In this document: positions 25,629-34,547 of the stretch, piece after piece
How the letters are laid out: every line of letters begins with the position of its first letter
How positions within the stretch are numbered: the first letter of the stretch is position 1
Assembly: GCA_002746415.1 (NCBI GenBank)
Contig: NVXD01000008.1
Coordinates: 52,772-115,639 of the forward strand
Source of the DNA: Flavobacteriaceae bacterium
GTDB lineage: Bacteria; Bacteroidota; Bacteroidia; Flavobacteriales; Flavobacteriaceae
Direction of reading: 5' to 3'
Length of the DNA: 62,868 bases
Notes under the pieces: generated by a model
Seen by the model: the letters and a program-made list of their open reading frames with translations, nothing else
Told to the model about the DNA's origin: nothing
Databases searched by the model: none
Position numbers and translations under genes: made by a program

Positions 25629-26471
25629 TTATTCAAAAGTATAGGAATCCTTTACCACTTGTGTTAGTCTAAAATATCCATGTGCATAATTTTTGGGCGT
25701 ATTTAAGTTGAGACAGTTCCCTTTTAAGGGTACAGGAGTGGTGCCAAAGGGACCTTCGTCTTCAGATTGTTCTATAAGAATACTGATATAATTATAGTAA
25801 GCTTCTGAAATCCCCAGCAAAGAAATGTCCACAGTATCTCCGGGAACGAACCCCTCCGTATTACCATCTTCATCTTCCTCTTTTTCATAGAAAAGTTTCA
25901 CTTCATTGCCATTTGTAAATTCATCATCAAAATCAAATAATTCAACAAGCAGAACATCTCGTTCTTTAAACCTTAAGAGGTAATAATTTTCTTCATCTAT
26001 GGGATCTATAAATGAAATATTGACTTCTAATGCTTCATCATCAAAACCATCTTCTGTGGATTGCGTTAGTGTCGAAATATCCACTACTGGCATTAAAGTT
26101 TCTGTTGCGGTATAGGTTTCTCCATCATAAACAATTTCTAAAGTGTAGGATTGATTTACTATAGGAATAAAGGATGTAGTACTATACATTCCATTGTTTT
26201 GATCCACAAAGACGAATTCTTCCATATTGGTAGTATTAACCACTTTAACTGAGGCCCCAGTAACATTAGTATTTGTAGTGGTGTCATAAAAGGGCGTTGA
26301 AGTACATAGTTTAATACTTTGCTCATTCCCGGCAGTTCCCTTTTCCCAATCTAGAGATGCTTCAATAGTTAGTCTTGAAGCCGCAGTTTGTAGGTCTACT
26401 TCAATCACATCTGTGCAAGATGTAAAAGCGACTGTTAAAAATAGTATTGAGATTTTTATATATGTGTTCAT
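25629..26471 (-). CDS. DUF4249 family lipoprotein
   Basis: The start is placed at MNTYIKISILFLTVAFTSC, giving lipobox FTSC and a 280-residue protein. The mature part (DVIEVDLQTAASRLTIEASLDW) and the body (YTLEIVYDGETYTATETLMPV, ISFIDPIDEENYYLLRF, GHGYFRL-like AHGYFRLTQ) fit the DUF4249 family of Bacteroidetes. Genes of this family usually follow a TonB receptor, as here with a gap of four bases, and probably form a surface lipoprotein partner of it. Its role, perhaps in ligand binding, is inferred from position. Confidence 0.88.
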   Translation of the reverse strand: MNTYIKISILFLTVAFTSCTDVIEVDLQTAASRLTIEASLDWEKGTAGNEQSIKLCTSTPFYDTTTNTNVTGASVKVVNTTNMEEFVFVDQNNGMYSTTSFIPIVNQSYTLEIVYDGETYTATETLMPVVDISTLTQSTEDGFDDEALEVNISFIDPIDEENYYLLRFKERDVLLVELFDFDDEFTNGNEVKLFYEKEEDEDGNTEGFVPGDTVDISLLGISEAYYNYISILIEQSEDEGPFGTTPVPLKGNCLNLNTPKNYAHGYFRLTQVVKDSYTFE

Positions 26472-26475
26472 TTTT

Positions 26476-28842
26476 CTAAAATTTAAAGTTATAAGTTGCG
26501 GAGGGTACAATGCCAAAAATTGCAGTTCTTGTGGCTTCGTTTGCTCCAGTCTCTATATTTTGACCAAAGGATACTGAAGCAGCATTTTTGCGGTTATAAA
26601 CGTTGTAAAGCCCAAAGACCCATTCCCCTTTCCATCTTTTGTTTGGTTTTCTGTTGGGTTTGTAGGTGGCAGAAAGATCAAGCCTATGATATGCTGGTAA
26701 TCTATCTGAATTTCTATCAGAATAACTAGCTATTGATAGCCCTTCGTATTCATATTGACCATTGGGGTAAGTTACAGGTCTTCCTGTTTGAAAAACGAGA
26801 TTGGTTCCAAAACTCCATTTTTTATTTAATTGATAGGATCCTGTAACTGAAAAGTCATGAGTTCTATCATAAGCCGTATGGTACCAATCGCCATTGTTTA
26901 TTCCAGGTCCACCAGCATTTCCACCAAGAGTTCTCTGTTCAGATTTTGACAAAGTATAGGCAACCCATCCAGTGAATTTTCCTTCATTTTTGCGTACTAA
27001 TAATTCAAGCCCGTAAGCTCTAGATTCCCCATTCAAAATTTCGGTTTCTATCGTATTGTTTCCTATTAAATCTGACCCATCCAGATAGTCTATTCTATTG
27101 TCGGTGGTTTTATAATATGTCTCTACTTCCAAGGAGTAGGCTTTATCTTTGAAATTTCTAAAGTATCCTAATGCAAACTGATCAGATAGTTGTGGTTTAA
27201 TATATTGCCCACTGGGTGTCCATACATCTAAAGGGGTAACAGAGGAAGTATTGGATAAAAGGTGTATGTATTGTGCCACTCGGGAGTATCCTGCTTTTAC
27301 AGAAGAAAATTCATTTAGTTGATAAGCTAAAGAAGCTCTGGGCTCAAGATTATTGAAATTCTTTATGGTTTCGCTCTTTTTAAAATTGGTTTCCCCAATT
27401 TGCTCTCCACGCTCGTAAATACCTAAGGTGTTATTATATGCAACTGGTTGTTCATTGGCGTAATCTGCCATTGCCTGTCCACCTAGCCTGCTAAAGCCAC
27501 TATACCGCAATCCGTATTGTGCGGTTAACTTGTCCGTAAGCGTATGTTCTGCATTAATGTACAAAGCACTTTCAAAGGCTTTTTTTTGATCTAATTGTAA
27601 GGGATTGATAGGGGAGGTAGGTGTAGTTGGTGCTATTGCCCCAGGATCAAAATCATAATAGATACCGCTTACCCCAAAGTCTAATTTAAATTTGTTGCTT
27701 GCGTAGTACTTCAGATCATACTTTAGATTGTAGTTTTTAATAGAAGAAACCCAATCGAACTCAAATATATCCAATCCCAATTCATAATCATATTCACTAA
27801 AAATTGCCGAGGCATTAGAGAAGAGTTTGTCATTAAAAATATGATTCCAACGTAGGTTTCCACTCATATTACCATAGCTACTTGTGAAATTTCCATTAAA
27901 ATCAAAAGCATCCCTACCAAAATACCCTGAAAGAAACAATTTGTTATTCTTGTTTAAATTATAATTGGCCTTAAGGTTAAGGTCATAAAAATTGACACTA
28001 CTTTTCTCTCCTGCTGCCTTTAAAAAAAGATGGACATAAGAAGTTCTACCGGCAATTAGAAAAGAACCCTTATCCTTGAATATTGGACCTTCTGCTGTCA
28101 ACCTGCTGGAGATTAAACCAATGCCGCCAGTTAGAGCAAAGTTTTTACTGTTTCCATCTTTTTGACGAATATCTAAAACCGAGGATGTTCTTCCTCCAAA
28201 ACGTGCGGGAATACCACCTTTGTACAATTTCACATCTTTAATGGCATCAGCATTAAAAATAGAGAAAAAGCCCAGCATATGGGAGGTGTTGTAAATGATG
28301 GCTTCATCTAATAACACTAAATTTTGGTCAACAGCTCCACCTCTTACGTTGAAACCGCTAGAACCTTCGCCATTATTGGTGACTCCTGGAAGTAATTGAA
28401 TAGCTTTTATAATATCTACTTCTCCCAAAACTACAGGCATTCGTTTTATAGTTTTAATGTTGACCTTGGACACACTCATTTCAGGTTTTCTAAGGCTTAC
28501 ACGTTCAGGTTCTTCAGCTGTGAGCACTATTTCATCTAGTTGCGTGGCAAATTCCTTAATTTCAAAATCAAGCTGCTGATTTTTGTCGAGCGTAATATCA
28601 GTTTTGATATCAGTATACCCCATATAGGAAATCGTTAGGGTATAGGGCCCCTCTGGAGCGGTAATGGAATAAAATCCATATTCATTGGTAATGGCTCCAA
28701 TTGAGGTCCCTTCTAAAAAGACCGAGGCCCCAAAGAGTGTTTCGCCATTGCTAACATCTTTGATGGAACCACTAAGAGTATAGTTATCCTGAGCGGATAG
28801 CATAGTGGTACCTAATATAAATAGTAGTACTAAATTTTTCAT
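26476..28842 (-). CDS. TonB-dependent receptor with carboxypeptidase-regulatory-like domain
   Basis: The 788-residue receptor has a signal peptide (TTMLSAQ) and a CarboxypepD_reg-like domain (about residues 25-110; FYSITAPEGPYTLTISYMGY). The plug domain has GVTNNGEGSSGFNVRGGAVDQN and VLLDEAIIYNTSHMLGF. The barrel ends with ATYNFKF. It lies just upstream of the DUF4249 gene and is probably co-transcribed with it. The substrate is unknown; DUF4249-associated receptors are not SusC/D type. Confidence 0.92.
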   Translation of the reverse strand: MKNLVLLFILGTTMLSAQDNYTLSGSIKDVSNGETLFGASVFLEGTSIGAITNEYGFYSITAPEGPYTLTISYMGYTDIKTDITLDKNQQLDFEIKEFATQLDEIVLTAEEPERVSLRKPEMSVSKVNIKTIKRMPVVLGEVDIIKAIQLLPGVTNNGEGSSGFNVRGGAVDQNLVLLDEAIIYNTSHMLGFFSIFNADAIKDVKLYKGGIPARFGGRTSSVLDIRQKDGNSKNFALTGGIGLISSRLTAEGPIFKDKGSFLIAGRTSYVHLFLKAAGEKSSVNFYDLNLKANYNLNKNNKLFLSGYFGRDAFDFNGNFTSSYGNMSGNLRWNHIFNDKLFSNASAIFSEYDYELGLDIFEFDWVSSIKNYNLKYDLKYYASNKFKLDFGVSGIYYDFDPGAIAPTTPTSPINPLQLDQKKAFESALYINAEHTLTDKLTAQYGLRYSGFSRLGGQAMADYANEQPVAYNNTLGIYERGEQIGETNFKKSETIKNFNNLEPRASLAYQLNEFSSVKAGYSRVAQYIHLLSNTSSVTPLDVWTPSGQYIKPQLSDQFALGYFRNFKDKAYSLEVETYYKTTDNRIDYLDGSDLIGNNTIETEILNGESRAYGLELLVRKNEGKFTGWVAYTLSKSEQRTLGGNAGGPGINNGDWYHTAYDRTHDFSVTGSYQLNKKWSFGTNLVFQTGRPVTYPNGQYEYEGLSIASYSDRNSDRLPAYHRLDLSATYKPNRKPNKRWKGEWVFGLYNVYNRKNAASVSFGQNIETGANEATRTAIFGIVPSATYNFKF

Positions 28843-29032
28843 TTATTGATTATTGATTATTGACTGTTGACTGTTCGTTTTTTTATACCGTTCCCTTGAT
28901 TACAAGAGAATTTTAGTATGGATTGATTGATTTTTTGATTGAAACTTTTTTTTCATTGATTATTATTCATTTTTAACGATTACCTACTATGGACAGTTGA
29001 AATTGATAAAGGTTGCATGGATATTGGATTTA

Positions 29033-29300
29033 TTATTCTTGACCAAACATTTTAGGAACCTTAAAACCAGCTGTCATTTTTTCTAGTTCTTTCGCAATTT
29101 GCATGACTTTATAATCATGCCACTTTTGCCCATGTATTTGTACCTCCACAGGGAGTCAACAATTAGGTTTGTCAATAGAGAATATGATTAAAGAATGACC
29201 AGGGATTTTAACAGGGAAATTGAATGGAATAAAACCTTTGTCCTTTTGTTTACTAGTTTAAAGACCATCCTAGGCTTTAGTAAATGGTAATTGAAGTATT
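29033..29300 (-). pseudogene. Decayed 3-prime end of an amidase gene
   Basis: On the minus strand the frame ending in TAA at 29033 reads GFIPFNFPVKIPGHSLIIF and then LPVEVQIHGQKWHDYKVMQI, followed by AKELEKMTAGFKVPKMF. This resembles the C terminus of amidase-signature enzymes (the GLPVGVQIVG... segment). An in-frame TGA (29156-29158, probably GGA before) interrupts it, and further stops lie upstream of 29257. The catalytic part of the gene is missing, since the next gene starts at 29412. The flanking bases 28843-29032 and 29301-29411 hold no gene. Confidence 0.75.
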
Positions 29301-29411
29301 TCAACTATCGTGAAGATTCATTTGATTGTTAATTTTTTTTATGCTTAATAGATGCTGGTTGGTTTTATTGGGTTTGGAGTAAATTTTTTGCAGAATAGCG
29401 CACTATTTTCT

Positions 29412-30242
29412 TTAAAATCGACCAACAATGCCCACTTGTCTTGGTGAAAAATTAAGGTTCCAGCTTATCTTTTTCGCTTGATCATTGTATTTCTGTTCAT
29501 ACTTACGGTCTAGATACCGATCAATAGATTCTACGGTAAAAATACTTATGGCCACGCCAAAAGCAACATCAGAAAGCCAATGTTGCCCTTCCCATACTCT
29601 AGAAATACCAGGTACAAGTCCAACTGTATATATCCCTGCTTTAACCCATGGGTTTTTAAACTGTTTCGCTATAGCATAGGCATTGGTAAACGCTAACATC
29701 GTATGGCCAGATGGAAAGGAATGAAAATCTCTATCATCTTTGAATGGAAAAAACTGGTTTTTAGATCTTCCACTAACAGGTCTTGCCCTCCCAACAGCGC
29801 TTTTTGTCAATTGTTGTAGCAGTCCAGCTGCTGAGGCCGATGAAACAAGCAACACTCCAGTTCTACGCAACTTTTCATTTTTTGTAAAAAGCCCCGTAAA
29901 ATATACTGCTCCAGTAATCATGTAGTTTTTTTCAGGACTGCCAACATTCCACCCATAATCTCTAATCGCTTTTGGAATACTAGGTTTTTGATTTCTAAAG
30001 AATTCTGATGATTCTTCATCAAATAAGTATAGAACACCAGTTCCTGCCACTATGCCACCAAAGTTGAGCCATTGTTTTCCCTGCCAATGCAAAGGCCTAG
30101 TGTAGGCATAGCCCATACCCTTAAACATGTTGCCAACGTCATATTTTAAATATTGCCAGGTGGTTTGTGATTTATTTTCGGGTATATCTTGTGCAAATAT
30201 TGAATTTGAAACAATTAGGAATAAGAGGATTATTTTTTTCAT
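29412..30242 (-). CDS. PAP2 superfamily phosphatase
   Basis: The 276-residue protein has a signal peptide and several membrane helices. It shows all three PAP2 motifs: KSAVGRARP (Lys147-Pro155), SFPSGH (Ser175-His180) and SRVWEGQHWLSDV (Ser214, His221, Asp225). The family dephosphorylates lipid phosphates such as undecaprenyl pyrophosphate or phosphatidic acid at the membrane. It is a single intact gene flanked on both sides by decayed tails of other minus-strand genes. Confidence 0.93.
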   Translation of the reverse strand: MKKIILLFLIVSNSIFAQDIPENKSQTTWQYLKYDVGNMFKGMGYAYTRPLHWQGKQWLNFGGIVAGTGVLYLFDEESSEFFRNQKPSIPKAIRDYGWNVGSPEKNYMITGAVYFTGLFTKNEKLRRTGVLLVSSASAAGLLQQLTKSAVGRARPVSGRSKNQFFPFKDDRDFHSFPSGHTMLAFTNAYAIAKQFKNPWVKAGIYTVGLVPGISRVWEGQHWLSDVAFGVAISIFTVESIDRYLDRKYEQKYNDQAKKISWNLNFSPRQVGIVGRF

Positions 30243-30256
30243 TGGTTGGTTGGTTT

Positions 30257-30388
30257 TTATTCGTTTAACTTGTTGGCTGATAATTTTTCTTGTGCTATCA
30301 TTTTTCCATGAATTATGACTGTATCAATGTCATTGTAGCTCTTAATAGTCTCTAAAGGGTTGGTGTTTAAAGGGAGTAAGGTAGCAAT
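30257..30388 (-). pseudogene. Decayed 3-prime end of an amidohydrolase gene
   Basis: The minus-strand frame ending in TAA at 30257 reads IATLLPLNTNPLETI, then DIDTVIIHGKMIAQEKL and SANKLNE. This is the C terminus of imidazolonepropionase-like amidohydrolases (the NPLE...VIVNGK pattern). An in-frame TAA cuts the frame upstream of the IATLL segment, and no metal-binding part remains. Confidence 0.75.
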
Positions 30389-30510
30389 TTATAGAATGAC
30401 TAATAATTTTTGCAGCTTAAAATTTTCAGCAAAATTGGACTAAAAGAAACATTTTACTACCCGGACTATAAGGTCATCCTAAAAATAGTTTTTAGGAAAG
30501 ATTTTTTTCG

Positions 30511-31224
30511 TTATAAGTTATTTTGATGAAGCTCCGTATCAATTAATTCCAGAATGTTATCAATTTGGTTTATTGCTTCATTATAGACATCGTCTTTCTC
30601 TTGCATTATTTGTAAAAGTGAAAATACAAGGTTTTGAAATTCATAGTGATAAATCAGTTCTGGTTTTTGAATTTCTGCAGTAGAGAACTTTACTACAGTT
30701 GTTATGATAGGAATTACATGCTTCATCATGGCTTCATAATGAATATGTTCCATTCTGTTGAGGTACATGTATTTTTCCTCCAAATATTGGATGCCATTTA
30801 CGATGTCACTGTTATGAAGTATTTTAATTTCTCCGCTGTTTACCATGGTTTCGTAAATATTTCCTTGTCGGTCAAAATCGGAATACTGCGTAAAATCGCG
30901 AACAATAATACCCAGGCTATCCATTTTAGTCCTGTCATTGACTTCAATAAGATGTGCTGCATATGTAAATTGCTCTTGGTAACGGTTGTTGAACTTTTTT
31001 TGCTCTTCGATTAGCATTTTGTCACCACTAATTTGATTTTTTAAATTCTCATAATAACGAAGTTCCGAGCTCCTTTTTATGCGATTATCATTCCAGTTAT
31101 TTACTTGAAAGGCCAAACTAATACCAATCATGACCAATAGAATTTCACCTATAGCATATAGCAGATAACGCTTCATATTTCCCTCTTTGATTAAGGTTTT
31201 CCTAATTTTTTGAAATAATTTCAT
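30511..31224 (-). CDS. DUF6090 family membrane protein
   Basis: The start is placed at MKLFQKIRKTLIKEGN, which is the characteristic beginning of DUF6090 proteins; an ORF start 75 bases upstream lies inside the acyltransferase. The 237-residue protein has one membrane helix (RYLLYAIGEILLVMIGISLAFQVNNWND split at about residues 18-45), then a long soluble part. The function is unknown. Its start overlaps the 3-prime end of the acyltransferase gene by 23 bases, so they are translationally coupled. Confidence 0.8.
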   Translation of the reverse strand: MKLFQKIRKTLIKEGNMKRYLLYAIGEILLVMIGISLAFQVNNWNDNRIKRSSELRYYENLKNQISGDKMLIEEQKKFNNRYQEQFTYAAHLIEVNDRTKMDSLGIIVRDFTQYSDFDRQGNIYETMVNSGEIKILHNSDIVNGIQYLEEKYMYLNRMEHIHYEAMMKHVIPIITTVVKFSTAEIQKPELIYHYEFQNLVFSLLQIMQEKDDVYNEAINQIDNILELIDTELHQNNL

Positions 31225-32446
31225 CTTTTCTAATTTTAAATTGGGTTGGTTTTTGAATAACAGACTGCAGTTGAATGCCAGGAGACCTTGTAACAACATT
31301 TTGAGCTACCATGGTTTTTTTGGTTGGTTTCCTTTTCATGCCAAATACTACCCGTAGGAAGTTAAATTTCATGATGATAAAATAGCTAGCAATAATAGAG
31401 ACAAGGGATAATACTGTGATTAATACCGCCTGCGACAAATAGGATATTTCCCATTGTAGGACTACATAACCTACAAAAATGAGAGCAGGTTGATGCAACA
31501 AATAGAAGGGGTATATCGCTTCATTTAATACTTTTCTAAATTTGTGGTCGCTGTTAAAATAGGTTTTAAAATACCCAATTACGGTAAGTCCGCAAGAAAG
31601 GGAAATAATCATTTCTGTGATGCCACGAGCATAATCTTGAACTATTGAAGATTCACTAAAAATGGTTGGCAGTAAAAATAATATTGCTGTAAAAACCAAG
31701 GTTTGGTATAGGTACAAGCGCCTTTGTTTTGCTAGGACTTGTATCACCCTGTCGCTAGTAAATAAGATAAATCCGCTTAAAAAGAATAATAGATAGTACA
31801 TAAAGTATGCCCAATCATTATATAAAGCATGCGTGCTATTGGGAAAATATTGTCTTAATATAAGTTGTGATGTAATGATAATGGGAAGTAACCAATTTAA
31901 CCCCATTTTCTGTGTTGTAATGTTGATTAATTTGGCTCTTACCATATTATAATGACCACTCTTTGTGTAATTTAGAAAGGGTGTAATCAATAAAGAAATA
32001 ATGAATAAGTAAAGAATAAACCATAAGTGATGCCAGGAAATGTTTCCAACAGGATACGGACCTCCATCAAACATATGAGGAATATAATCCCACAACGAGT
32101 TGTAGTTGTCAATGCGTTCTACATAAACCATTAGAGGCACCAATGTAAAAAAACCAAAGGTGAAGGGTATGTACAAACGTATAAAACGTTCTTTTAAGTA
32201 TTGCCAACTTGTTCTGTGTCCAATGGCGTAATACGTACCAACACCAGATACTAAGAATAATAAAGGCATGCGCCACAAATGCAACCACCACATAATAGGG
32301 TCCAAAAAAGAAAAGGATATGGCACTGTTTACATGCCACTGCTCTGGCCTAAAAATCATGCCCACATGAAAGAAGAAGACACTAATGATAAGGCCTATTC
32401 TTAACCAATCTATAAAATATTTACGTTCTTTAATTTGTGATTCCAT
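31202..32446 (-). CDS. Acyltransferase 3 family membrane protein
   Basis: The 414-residue protein has about ten predicted membrane helices. It opens with ERKYFIDWLRIGLIISVFFFHVGMIF, in which the early Arg and His are typical of the acyltransferase 3 family (OafA/YrhL). FLVSGVGTYYAIGHRTSWQYLKERFIRLYIP is also characteristic. Such enzymes add acyl groups to sugars or lipids of the envelope. It is the first gene of a pair with DUF6090 and is preceded by direct repeats that look like an AraC operator. Confidence 0.9.
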   Translation of the reverse strand: MESQIKERKYFIDWLRIGLIISVFFFHVGMIFRPEQWHVNSAISFSFLDPIMWWLHLWRMPLLFLVSGVGTYYAIGHRTSWQYLKERFIRLYIPFTFGFFTLVPLMVYVERIDNYNSLWDYIPHMFDGGPYPVGNISWHHLWFILYLFIISLLITPFLNYTKSGHYNMVRAKLINITTQKMGLNWLLPIIITSQLILRQYFPNSTHALYNDWAYFMYYLLFFLSGFILFTSDRVIQVLAKQRRLYLYQTLVFTAILFLLPTIFSESSIVQDYARGITEMIISLSCGLTVIGYFKTYFNSDHKFRKVLNEAIYPFYLLHQPALIFVGYVVLQWEISYLSQAVLITVLSLVSIIASYFIIMKFNFLRVVFGMKRKPTKKTMVAQNVVTRSPGIQLQSVIQKPTQFKIRKDEIISKN

Positions 32447-32483
32447 TTTGATTTGTTTTATTTGAAACCAAATGTATCACACA

Positions 32484-32533
32484 CCTATAAGTATAAAGAG
32501 TCTGCCTATAAGTACGACGTTCGAGCTTATAGG
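32484..32533. promoter_or_regulatory. Candidate operator for the AraC regulator: 21-bp spaced repeats
   Basis: CCTATAAGTA occurs at 32484-32493 and again at 32505-32514, exactly 21 bases apart, and the inverted copy CTTATAGG is at 32526-32533. AraC-type regulators bind direct repeats about two helix turns apart. The cluster lies in the 118-base gap between the AraC gene (32565-33719) and the acyltransferase start at 32446. A weaker relative, CTTATAAG, is upstream of the AraC gene at about 33746. Confidence 0.5.
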
Positions 32534-32564
32534 GAAGGATATTTATATGCTGATTATCAAGTAA

Positions 32565-33719
32565 TTACAAATCTCGGTATGCAGAGGGTGTTTGGGAGGT
32601 AATTTTCTTAAAAACGGTATTAAAGGCAGATTTTGAGTTATAACCCACTTGTTCCGCAATGACTTCAATGGTCATTTTCCTACCCATATCGGTCTTAAGA
32701 ATGGTCTTTGCTTCTTCAACTCTTTTTACAGCCAAAAGCTCAAAAAAGGAAAGCTTCATTTTTTCATTGATAACTTGTGAAACATGATGTGAACTCTCAT
32801 TAATTCTTTTGGCCAGCCCAGATAAAGAGGCGGTACTTTTTATAAAATATTTTTCTGTATCCATTTGAAAAACAATACCACTCAGAATGTTATTCTTTTC
32901 CTCATCAGTCAAAGAGGATTTTTTATATTTCAAAGTTGGCGCTTCCAAAAAGGTAGACACTTCGTTAAAGTAATTTGAGTTGTTCATAATTTGAAAAACA
33001 GTCATAAAAAGCATAAAGGAGAGGTACAAGAATATAAAGTAATCACCAACATCATTTTTAAAAATGAGTTTTACGATGATGAAAATAACAATGATGATAA
33101 AAAAATGTACAAGCGAATTCCGTAAAGATATTAATGTCTTGTTAGTTGTATTAAAAATAGTTTGCCCCAATGACCTTGATTTAAGCAAAAGCAACTTTAA
33201 GGTGAAAATATTGTAAATAATAAAAGACAAACCGGTCAGCATATTTACATAATTTCTTATGTTTAAGGGGTCTGACGAAAAGTTTTGTACAACATCTACA
33301 CGCGGAATATTAAGTTGCATGACATCAATATTTGAATTGTATTTAAATCCATCTGACTGTAGAAAGAAGAACAGACAATAGGCGGACCAAATCAGAAAGG
33401 GGATAAAGTGCAACCACACCCTCTCTTTTTTAAAATTTTTAAATTGGGAAATAACAAACAAGTAGATAAGCGGAGCAATAATAAAATTAAAGGGCTCAGC
33501 AAAATTGGTCGCCCACAACACATTAAAAATATAGCCTGTATAATTTAGCCACCCCTCTAGCATTACCCAAGAAAGGGAAAACATAAAGAATCCCATGAAT
33601 AGATTCGGGAGGTTCTTTTTAATGGCTTTTTTGATTGTAAAATAAGAAATTAGAAAGCCAAGGAAGCTACCCACTAATATTAGTGCAGCAATAAAATTAA
33701 TATTAGGTGAAATTTCCAT
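32565..33719 (-). CDS. Membrane-anchored AraC family transcriptional regulator
   Basis: The 384-residue protein has an N-terminal part of about 260 residues with seven or so membrane helices. A C-terminal AraC helix-turn-helix domain follows (about residues 285-384; ASLSGLAKRINESSHHVSQVINEKMKLSFFELLAVKRVEEAK and YNSKSAFNTVFKKITSQTPSAYR). This membrane-AraC architecture is common in Bacteroidetes. The membrane part may sense a signal directly. The gene lies upstream of the acyltransferase pair and probably regulates it through the repeats at 32484-32533. Confidence 0.9.
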   Translation of the reverse strand: MEISPNINFIAALILVGSFLGFLISYFTIKKAIKKNLPNLFMGFFMFSLSWVMLEGWLNYTGYIFNVLWATNFAEPFNFIIAPLIYLFVISQFKNFKKERVWLHFIPFLIWSAYCLFFFLQSDGFKYNSNIDVMQLNIPRVDVVQNFSSDPLNIRNYVNMLTGLSFIIYNIFTLKLLLLKSRSLGQTIFNTTNKTLISLRNSLVHFFIIIVIFIIVKLIFKNDVGDYFIFLYLSFMLFMTVFQIMNNSNYFNEVSTFLEAPTLKYKKSSLTDEEKNNILSGIVFQMDTEKYFIKSTASLSGLAKRINESSHHVSQVINEKMKLSFFELLAVKRVEEAKTILKTDMGRKMTIEVIAEQVGYNSKSAFNTVFKKITSQTPSAYRDL

Positions 33720-33814
33720 GCAACTAAAATACTATAATTGAAAAACTTATAAGAGAAAAAAAACACTAAATATTAACGTAAAGGTGCTCTTATTTGCACA
33801 AAAATCTAATTGAA

Positions 33815-33846
33815 TACAATCCAGTTGCCAAAAACTACAGTTCAGT
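33815..33846 (+). promoter_or_regulatory. LytTR-like direct repeat upstream of the kinase/2TM/LytTR operon
   Basis: TACAATCCAGT (33815-33825) and TACAGTTCAGT (33836-33846) are spaced exactly 21 bases apart and match at 9 of 11 positions. The second fits the LytTR box consensus [TA][AC][CA]GTTN[AG][TG]. The site lies 69-100 bases upstream of the first gene of an operon that encodes a LytTR regulator. The 14-base core is shared with the site at 19701-19732. Confidence 0.55.
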
Positions 33847-33914
33847 ACTTGTTTTTATAAAAAAGGAAATTGATGTAACATCTTTGCTAAGTATTAATCA
33901 AAAAACGAACATTC

Positions 33915-34535
33915 ATGAAAAATTTAATCGTTATCGCATTATTTCTAATAGGTTCATTGGCAAGTGCCCAAGACCAATACACTAAAGGAATGCAAAAAGC
34001 ATTACAATTATGGGGAGAAGGTAAGAATACAGAGGCTTCCAACTTATTTGAGCGAATAGCCATGGCAGAACTAGACAACTGGTTGCCTAATTATTATGTA
34101 GCACAGGTAAATACTATAGCTGCTTTTGGTGAGCAAGACAAGGACAAACATGCACAGCAGTTGGCAAAAGCCCAAGAAGCAATAGATATTGCAAAGGCTA
34201 TTTCGCCAGATAATGTAGAAATTATGGTGCAACAAGCAATGATACATACTGCATGGGTGGCTTCTGATGGCGCATCATACGGAATGACACTTTCACCTAA
34301 AATTACTGCATTATACGCCAAGGCTGGAACAATGGATCCTGCAAATCCAAGGGTGGTTTTGTCCAAGGCAGAATGGGATATGGGCTCTGCTGCTTATTTT
34401 AAACAAGACACCGGTCCGTTTTGTAAGGATATAGAAGGTTCCTTGGAACTTTTTGATAACTTTAAGCCAGAATCTCCATTTCATCCTAATTGGGGAAAAG
34501 AAAGAGCTGAGCAGGTATTAGCATCTTGTAAATAA
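33915..34535 (+). CDS. Secreted TPR-like hypothetical protein
   Basis: The 206-residue protein has a signal peptide (IGSLASAQ). The mature part is helical, with TPR-like repeats: GMQKALQLWGEGKNTEASNLFERIA, LAKAQEAIDIAKAISPDNVEI and ALYAKAGTMDPANPRVVLSKAEW. No catalytic motif is visible. It is the first gene of the kinase operon (the kinase starts 12 bases after its stop) and may be a periplasmic partner of the sensor. Confidence 0.85.
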   Translation: MKNLIVIALFLIGSLASAQDQYTKGMQKALQLWGEGKNTEASNLFERIAMAELDNWLPNYYVAQVNTIAAFGEQDKDKHAQQLAKAQEAIDIAKAISPDNVEIMVQQAMIHTAWVASDGASYGMTLSPKITALYAKAGTMDPANPRVVLSKAEWDMGSAAYFKQDTGPFCKDIEGSLELFDNFKPESPFHPNWGKERAEQVLASCK

Positions 34536-34547
34536 AACAGAATAAAA

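Noticed and set aside
28992-29000. ACAGTTGAA as a further LytTR box
   Set aside because: It lacks a partner box 21 bases away and points away from the receptor gene next to it.
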